Positions 58,668 through 64,000 of a DNA stretch of 64,000 nucleotides are shown here, in pieces (the stretch's first letter is position 1; each line of letters starts with the position of its first letter). Under the pieces are notes generated by a model that was given only the letters and a program-made list of their open reading frames with translations, searched no databases and was not told the origin of the DNA. The position numbers and the translations under genes were made by a program. The DNA lies in contig CABUTS010000003.1 in assembly GCA_902494515.1 (NCBI GenBank), forward strand, positions 1 through 64,000. Reading direction: 5' to 3'. This DNA is from an uncultured Muribaculaceae bacterium (GTDB lineage Bacteria; Bacteroidota; Bacteroidia; Bacteroidales; Muribaculaceae).

Positions 58668-61600
58668 ATGAGACTAACCCATTCGATCTTCGCATTTGCG
58701 ATGGCGGCAACGGTCGCGACGGCCGGGGCGGCTACGCCGAAGGCCGCGGATTTCGTTCCGTACAAGACCAACGATCTCCGGCTCCCCGCTGTTCCGCTGC
58801 TGATGAACGACCCGTTCTTTTCGATATGGTCGACCTACGACGCCCTCAACGGCGGTCCGACCAAGCACTGGTGTGAACATGAAAAAGCCATGAACGGCCT
58901 GCTCCGCGTCGACGGAACCGTCTACCGCTTCATGGGACCCGAACGCGCCAACGTGCTGAACCCGATTGCCGGGATGACCGTCGACGGTGTCGACTGGAGC
59001 GGTAAGGTCAACTACTCCACCCAGACCGGAACCTCCTGGGCTCAGCCCGAATTCGACGACAGCGCCTGGAAAACCGAACAGGCCGCCTGGGGTACGGTCA
59101 ATGAATATCCCAACGTCCGGAACTCCTGGACCGGCGACAACAAGGACATATACGTGCGCCGTACCGTCACCCTCACTCCCGAGGACCTGCAGAAGAACAT
59201 GGCCGTTCAATACTCCCACGACGATGTCTTCGAACTCTATATCAACGGCAAGCGCGTGGTCTCCACCGGCGAAACCTGGCGCCAGGGCGAAATCGCCAAC
59301 CTGAGCGACACCCAGAAGAGCTGGCTCCACGAAGGGGAGAACATCATCGCCGCCCACTGCCACAACACCTTCGGCGGTTCATACATCGACTTCGGTCTAT
59401 ATGAGAACCTCATCCAGCCCTCCGACGCCATGCAGATGGCAGTTCAGAACTCCTGCGACGTCATGGCCACCAGCACCTATTATAACTTCACCTGCGGTCC
59501 CGTAGACCTCGATCTGGTCTTCACTGCCCCGATGCTCATCGACGACCCCGACCTGATTTCCACCCCGATCAACTATATCTCCTATCAGGTGAAATCCAAC
59601 GACGGCCGCAAGCACGACGTGCAGTTCTACTTCTCCGCCTCCCCGCAGTTCACCGTCAACGAGATGACCCAGCCGACCCTCTCCTCGATTGTCACCGAGA
59701 ACGGCACCCGTTACCTCAAGTCGGGCTCCGAGGCCCAGAACCATTGCGGCCGCACCGGCGACATGATCACCATCGACTGGGGTTACCTCTATATCCCCGC
59801 CGTCAACGGTGAAATCGCCATCGCCAACCAGCTCGCCGCCGAACGTGCCTTCGCCGCCACCGGTGAGCTCCCCGAAAGCGCCGCCGGCACAGTCCGCTCC
59901 ACCAGCCACTCCTCGATGCCCGCCCTCGTGTTGGTCAACAACCTCGGCAACGTCAGCGAGGCCCGCGACTTCATGATGATCGGCTACGACGAAGTCTGGG
60001 ACATCGAGTACATGCACAAGAAATACAAGGCTTACTACGCCCGCAACGGCAAGACCATCTTCCAGGCCTTCGACGAGTTCAAGAACGACTACTCCAGCCT
60101 GATGAAGCGCTCGCGCGACCTCGACAAGAAAATCTACGACGACGCCCTCGCCGCCGGCAACGTGAAGTATGCCGAGCAGCTCGCCGCCAACTACCGCCTC
60201 GTCATGGGTGCCCACAAGCTCTTCCAGGACGACAAGGGCCATATGCTCTACTTCTCCAAGGAGAACAAGTCCGGCGGTTTCGTGAACACCGTGGACCTTA
60301 CCTACCCCGAATGTCCCATCTACCTGCTCTACAACCCCGAGCTGCAGAAGGGTATGATGTTCTCAATCTTCGACTACGCCCTCACCCCCGAACGTCAGGG
60401 TAAAAACTGCGCCGCCCATGACCTCGGCATCTACCCGCAGGCCAACGGCATGCACTACGGCGACTCCATGCCTCTCGAGGAATCCGCCAACATGATCATC
60501 CTGGCCAACGCCATCACCAAAATCACAGGCAGCGCCGAATGGCTCATGCCTTACAAGGAGGTGATCCGCACATGGGCCGACTTCTGCGTCGAAAACGGCC
60601 AGAACCCCGGCAACCAGCTCTGCACCGACGACTTCAAGGGCCCGAGCGAACAGAACACCAACCTCTCGATGAAGGCCATCACCGCCGTGGCAGCCTACGG
60701 TGAACTTGCTCCCCTCCTGGGGGACAACGACGGTCCCGAATTCACTCAGAAAGCCAAGGATATGGCTCTGCTGTGGGAAGCCGACGCCCGCGACGGCGAC
60801 CACTACCGCATGCAGTTCAACCGTCCCGGCACCTGGAGCCAGAAATACAACCTCGTATGGGACCGTATGTGGGGCTACAACAATTTCCCCGCTGAGGTCG
60901 TTGACCGCGAGGTCAAGTTCTACCTCAACCATCAGCAGCCCTACGGCCTCCCCCTCGACAGCCGCGACCTGCAGACCAAGAGCGACTGGATCTTCTGGAC
61001 CGCCTCGCTCGCTCCCGACACCGAAACCTTCCTCCGCTTCTCCGACGTTCACTGGAAATACATGAACGAGACCACCTCGCGCATCCCTCTGAGCGACTAC
61101 TACAACTCCGACTCCGGCACCTCCTGCAACTTCTCCGGCCGCTCGGTTATCGGCGGTCTCTGGATCAAGGTCCTCAAGGACAAAATTCAGGCTCCCGTAA
61201 CCGAAACCGCCTGGGCTCCCAAAGGGAACCACATCAAGACCCGCTGGGCCGACGAGGTGACCCCCGACTGTCCTCTGCCCGAATATCCCCGCCCCATCCT
61301 GGTGCGCGACGAATGGAAGAATCTCAACGGACTCTGGGACTACGCCATCACCGACGGCGAGGCCCCCGCAGCTTACGAGGGGAAGATTCTCGTCCCTTTT
61401 CCCTTGGAATCCTCGCTCTCCGGAGTTATGCGCCCTCTGGAACCTGGCAAGACACTCTGGTACAAGAGGGAGGTGACGATTCCCTCTGACTGGGACGGCA
61501 AGCGCGTGATGCTGAACTTCGGCGCCGTTGACTACAACGCCGACGTCTATGTCAACGGCACCACCGGCCGCTACCGCGTGGCAACCCACAAGGGTGGTCA

Positions 61601-63176
61601 CACCGCCTTCTCGGCCGACATCACCGGCAAAATCAAGGACGGCAAGGCTACCATCTATGTGAAGGTCACCGACCCCACCGACGAGTTCGGCCAGCCCGTA
61701 GGCAAGCAGCGCCGCTATCCCAACGGCGGCGGTGACATTTACTACACCTCCACCTCCGGTATCTGGCAGACCGTATGGCTCGAACCGGTCGACAACACCT
61801 ACGCTACATCCGTAAAGATCACCCCCGATGTCGACAACTCCACCCTCACCGTTGAACCGGTGATGCACGACGGCAACGGCGCAACCGTAACCGTCAAGCT
61901 CCTCGACGGTGACAACGTGGTGGCCACCCAGACCGCTCCCGCCGGCCAGCCCGTGCAGCTCGCGCTTTCCGGCGCGAAGCTCTGGAGCCCCAACGATCCT
62001 TTCCTTTATAATATAGAGGTGAACGTCGAGAAGAGCGGCAAGGTCGTTGATTCCTTCGACAGCTACGCCGCAATGCGCAAAATCTCCTACGCCAAGAACC
62101 AGGACGGCTACTGGCGCCTGCAGCTCAACAACAAAGACCTCTTTCAGTTCGGTCTGCTCGACCAGGGCTACTGGCCCGACGGCCTGATGACCGCCCCCAC
62201 CGACGAGGCTCTCCGCTTCGACATCCAGAAGACCAAGGACTGGGGCTTCAACATGATCCGCAAGCACATGAAGACCGAACCCGCCCGCTGGTACCGCCAC
62301 TGCGACGAACTCGGCATCCTCGTATGGCAGGATATGCCCTCGACCTTCCGCACCGATGAGGACAACTGGATCACCGAGGACTGGTATCCCGAACACGCCT
62401 GCTCGCAGGACGGCACTCTCGAGAAGCGCTACCGCGACGAATGGAAAGAGATCATCGAAGAGTTCTATTCCTACCCCTGCATCGTGGTCTGGACCCCCTT
62501 CAACGAACGCTGGGGACAGTTCAAGACCGCCGACATCGTGGCCTACACCCAGACTCTCGACAACACCCGCTTAGTGAATCCCGCCTCGGGCGGCAACCAC
62601 TACAAGCTCGGCGCCGGCACATTCGTTGACCAGCACACCTACAGCCAGCCCATCCGCGTCTACGAGCGTGTGTTCGACCCCACCCGCCCCTATGTCTTAG
62701 GTGAATACGGCGGTCTCGGCCGCAACATCGAGGGCCACCGCTGGTTCGAGCGCAACTCCCAGACCTATAACACCTATCCCAGCGAGCGCGCCATCACCGA
62801 CGCTTTCGTCCGTCTGGCCGGCCAGATCCGCGACATCGCCGCTGGCTATGAATCGCAGTATGGCAAAATCTCCTACGGCGCTGCCGTCTACACCCAGACC
62901 ACCGACGTTGAAACCGAGGTGAACGGCCTGATGACCTACGACCGCGAAATCGTCAAGTTCAACGAAAACCGTGTCCGCGACATCGTCAGCCAGCTGACCA
63001 ATGTCTACGAAGAGGCCGGTGTCGGGAATGTCGTAGCCGATGCTCCCGCCGAGGGTGACACCATCTACTACAACATCAGCGGTGTCAGCTCCACCCACCC
63101 CTTCGAGGGAATCAATATTGTCCGCAAAGCCAACGGCGACACCACCAAGGTGATATACACCGCAACTGACCTCTAA
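58668..63176 (+). CDS. Glutaminase-like (DUF4964/4965/1793) - GH2 fusion enzyme
   Basis: 1502 residues with a signal peptide. Residues about 25-840 match the GtaA glutaminase-like family (DUF4964/5127/4965/1793): PLLMNDPFFSIWS, a jelly-roll with YVRRTVTL, then the helical core DYALTPERQGKNCAAHDLGIYP, CTDDFKGPSEQNTNLSMKAI and WDRMWGYNNFP. Residues about 860-1460 are GH2: sugar-binding domain (YPRPILVRDEWKNLNGLWDY), Ig-like domain, and a TIM barrel with acid/base Glu1280 in PFNERWG and nucleophile Glu1346 in VLGEYGG. The tail (YYNISGVSSTHPFEGINIVRK) resembles other C-termini here. Linkage to GH2 argues for a glycan substrate. GH76 follows 60 bases downstream. Confidence 0.88.
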   Translation: MRLTHSIFAFAMAATVATAGAATPKAADFVPYKTNDLRLPAVPLLMNDPFFSIWSTYDALNGGPTKHWCEHEKAMNGLLRVDGTVYRFMGPERANVLNPIAGMTVDGVDWSGKVNYSTQTGTSWAQPEFDDSAWKTEQAAWGTVNEYPNVRNSWTGDNKDIYVRRTVTLTPEDLQKNMAVQYSHDDVFELYINGKRVVSTGETWRQGEIANLSDTQKSWLHEGENIIAAHCHNTFGGSYIDFGLYENLIQPSDAMQMAVQNSCDVMATSTYYNFTCGPVDLDLVFTAPMLIDDPDLISTPINYISYQVKSNDGRKHDVQFYFSASPQFTVNEMTQPTLSSIVTENGTRYLKSGSEAQNHCGRTGDMITIDWGYLYIPAVNGEIAIANQLAAERAFAATGELPESAAGTVRSTSHSSMPALVLVNNLGNVSEARDFMMIGYDEVWDIEYMHKKYKAYYARNGKTIFQAFDEFKNDYSSLMKRSRDLDKKIYDDALAAGNVKYAEQLAANYRLVMGAHKLFQDDKGHMLYFSKENKSGGFVNTVDLTYPECPIYLLYNPELQKGMMFSIFDYALTPERQGKNCAAHDLGIYPQANGMHYGDSMPLEESANMIILANAITKITGSAEWLMPYKEVIRTWADFCVENGQNPGNQLCTDDFKGPSEQNTNLSMKAITAVAAYGELAPLLGDNDGPEFTQKAKDMALLWEADARDGDHYRMQFNRPGTWSQKYNLVWDRMWGYNNFPAEVVDREVKFYLNHQQPYGLPLDSRDLQTKSDWIFWTASLAPDTETFLRFSDVHWKYMNETTSRIPLSDYYNSDSGTSCNFSGRSVIGGLWIKVLKDKIQAPVTETAWAPKGNHIKTRWADEVTPDCPLPEYPRPILVRDEWKNLNGLWDYAITDGEAPAAYEGKILVPFPLESSLSGVMRPLEPGKTLWYKREVTIPSDWDGKRVMLNFGAVDYNADVYVNGTTGRYRVATHKGGHTAFSADITGKIKDGKATIYVKVTDPTDEFGQPVGKQRRYPNGGGDIYYTSTSGIWQTVWLEPVDNTYATSVKITPDVDNSTLTVEPVMHDGNGATVTVKLLDGDNVVATQTAPAGQPVQLALSGAKLWSPNDPFLYNIEVNVEKSGKVVDSFDSYAAMRKISYAKNQDGYWRLQLNNKDLFQFGLLDQGYWPDGLMTAPTDEALRFDIQKTKDWGFNMIRKHMKTEPARWYRHCDELGILVWQDMPSTFRTDEDNWITEDWYPEHACSQDGTLEKRYRDEWKEIIEEFYSYPCIVVWTPFNERWGQFKTADIVAYTQTLDNTRLVNPASGGNHYKLGAGTFVDQHTYSQPIRVYERVFDPTRPYVLGEYGGLGRNIEGHRWFERNSQTYNTYPSERAITDAFVRLAGQIRDIAAGYESQYGKISYGAAVYTQTTDVETEVNGLMTYDREIVKFNENRVRDIVSQLTNVYEEAGVGNVVADAPAEGDTIYYNISGVSSTHPFEGINIVRKANGDTTKVIYTATDL

Positions 63177-63182
63177 TTTTAA

Positions 63183-63211
63183 CCGCGGCTGATCGTAAGT
63201 ATCAGCCGCGG
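63183..63211. terminator. Hairpin between the GH2 fusion and GH76 genes
   Basis: CCGCGGCTGAT (63183-63193) pairs exactly with ATCAGCCGCGG (63201-63211), loop CGTAAGT, 7 bases after the stop. A short TTTTAATT follows 12 bases later. It may attenuate transcription into the GH76 gene. Confidence 0.55.
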
Positions 63212-63236
63212 CTGAACTCCAGTTTTAATTGTTCCG

Positions 63237-64000
63237 ATGCGTAAATTAGCAATCCTACTTCTCGCCATCCTCCCCCTGACCCTCTTCGCCAAGAATGAGG
63301 GGGCAGGGGAGGGGGCTATCGATGCCGCCACCGCCTTCGGCGCCTACGAGGCTTTCAACAAAGTATACCTCGACAACGGCCGGCATATCTATATGAACAC
63401 CAACCGCGACACCGAGGCCGCCGGCCGCGATTCCGGCGCTGCCGCAATCTGGTGTCAGCCGATGTATGTGGATATGGCAATCAACGCCCTCGAACTTGCC
63501 CGCCGTCAGGGCGACACCGCGAAAATCAAGAAGTACTCCGACCTCCTCATAAAACTCATCGCCGGAAACTTCGTGCACTATGCCGGCTTTGACTTCGACG
63601 ACAACGACCTCGACCACGGCTGGTTTATCTACGACGATATCCAGTGGTGGACTATCACTCTCCTCCGCGCATATCAGGCCACCGGCATGGAAGCCTACCG
63701 CAACCTGGCCGAAAGGAGCTTTGCCCGCGTATGGTACGGTTCCCCCGTTGTCGGGGATACCGGTTCCTACGCCGACCCGGCCAAAGGTCTCGGCGGCGGT
63801 ATGTTCTGGCAGTGGCAGCCGATCACCAACCCCGAACCCAACCGCGCCGGCGACGGCAAGATGTCCTGCATCAACTTCCCGACCGTAGTGGCAGCGATGC
63901 TCCTCTATGAGAGCGCCCCCGCCGACCGCAAGGCCGACCCCGCCCCTGAGACCTGGACCAACAGCTACGGCACCTTCGTCCGTCCGGCCTACGAAACCAA
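63237..64000 (+). CDS. GH76 family glycosidase (alpha-1,6-mannanase type), cut by window end
   Basis: At least 254 residues, open at the right edge. Signal peptide (LAILLLAILPLTLFA) then a GH76 alpha/alpha barrel: AAAIWCQPMYVDMAINALELA, NDLDHGWFIYDDIQWWTITLLRAY with the paired Asp (YDDIQWW) that carries out catalysis in GH76 enzymes, and GLGGGMFWQW. GH76 members known from gut Bacteroides cut alpha-1,6-mannan backbones of yeast cell walls or related glycans. It probably works with the upstream GH2 fusion. The rest of the gene lies outside the window. Confidence 0.88.
   Translation, partial: MRKLAILLLAILPLTLFAKNEGAGEGAIDAATAFGAYEAFNKVYLDNGRHIYMNTNRDTEAAGRDSGAAAIWCQPMYVDMAINALELARRQGDTAKIKKYSDLLIKLIAGNFVHYAGFDFDDNDLDHGWFIYDDIQWWTITLLRAYQATGMEAYRNLAERSFARVWYGSPVVGDTGSYADPAKGLGGGMFWQWQPITNPEPNRAGDGKMSCINFPTVVAAMLLYESAPADRKADPAPETWTNSYGTFVRPAYET

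Noticed and set aside
60363..62396. A long antisense frame within the glutaminase-like/GH2 gene
   Set aside because: Antisense shadow; the plus strand has clear GH2 catalytic motifs.

Overview
The window comes from a high-GC member of the Bacteroidales. SusC/SusD pairs, a hybrid two-component regulator, BACON, DUF4290 and IPT/NHL proteins, LxxC lipoprotein signals, and TTTG-N20-TAnnTTTG promoters all fit. The GC-rich coding style and rich glycosidase content suggest something near Muribaculaceae, but the genus is an inference. No tRNA, rRNA, CRISPR array, integrase or transposase was recognised.

Layout. (1) 1-13.0 kb is a rearranged region. The C-terminal part of a ROK (NagC-like) regulator on the minus strand abuts, within a few bases near 1450, an N-terminally truncated SusC that opens a polysaccharide utilisation block: SusC, SusD, and two paralogous five-bladed-propeller proteins. 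The second paralogue carries an in-frame TGA and PKD and PQQ-like domains. That block is cut near 10100 and joins an N-terminally truncated MFS transporter followed by nagA and nagB. The block therefore sits where the shared 5' ends of a divergent ROK/MFS-nagA-nagB amino-sugar locus should be. (2) 13-31 kb is mostly housekeeping. It holds an ABC-F/FthC-like/S41 protease/dCMP deaminase operon on the minus strand. On the plus strand are a BACON lipoprotein, endonuclease IV, an SLC45-like sugar transporter with a large periplasmic insertion, dxr, rseP, an rRNA methyltransferase, dipeptidyl peptidase III, DUF4290, rimM and an OmpA-like protein. (3) 31-37 kb holds secreted surface proteins: a GxGYxYP putative glycosidase with a discoidin domain, a protein with tandem 134-residue repeats, and small proteins sharing N- and C-terminal motifs, one of them interrupted by a stop codon. 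(4) 37-55 kb is a complete PUL, probably for an arabinose-containing glycan. One minus-strand operon encodes an IPT/NHL lipoprotein, SusC, SusD, a DUF1735-type lipoprotein, GH43 and GH43-SGNH-LamG. A divergent GH43-fold lipoprotein with altered catalytic positions and an HTCS regulator lie next to it. (5) 55-64 kb holds a duplicated-module surface protein, a glutaminase-like/GH2 fusion and the start of a GH76 enzyme.

Two broader patterns stand out. First, many spacers between genes contain imperfect short tandem duplications, often copying the stop codon of the gene before or the leader of the gene after. Second, the secreted proteins repeatedly end in a similar short C-terminal tail, which may be a sorting or anchoring signal.
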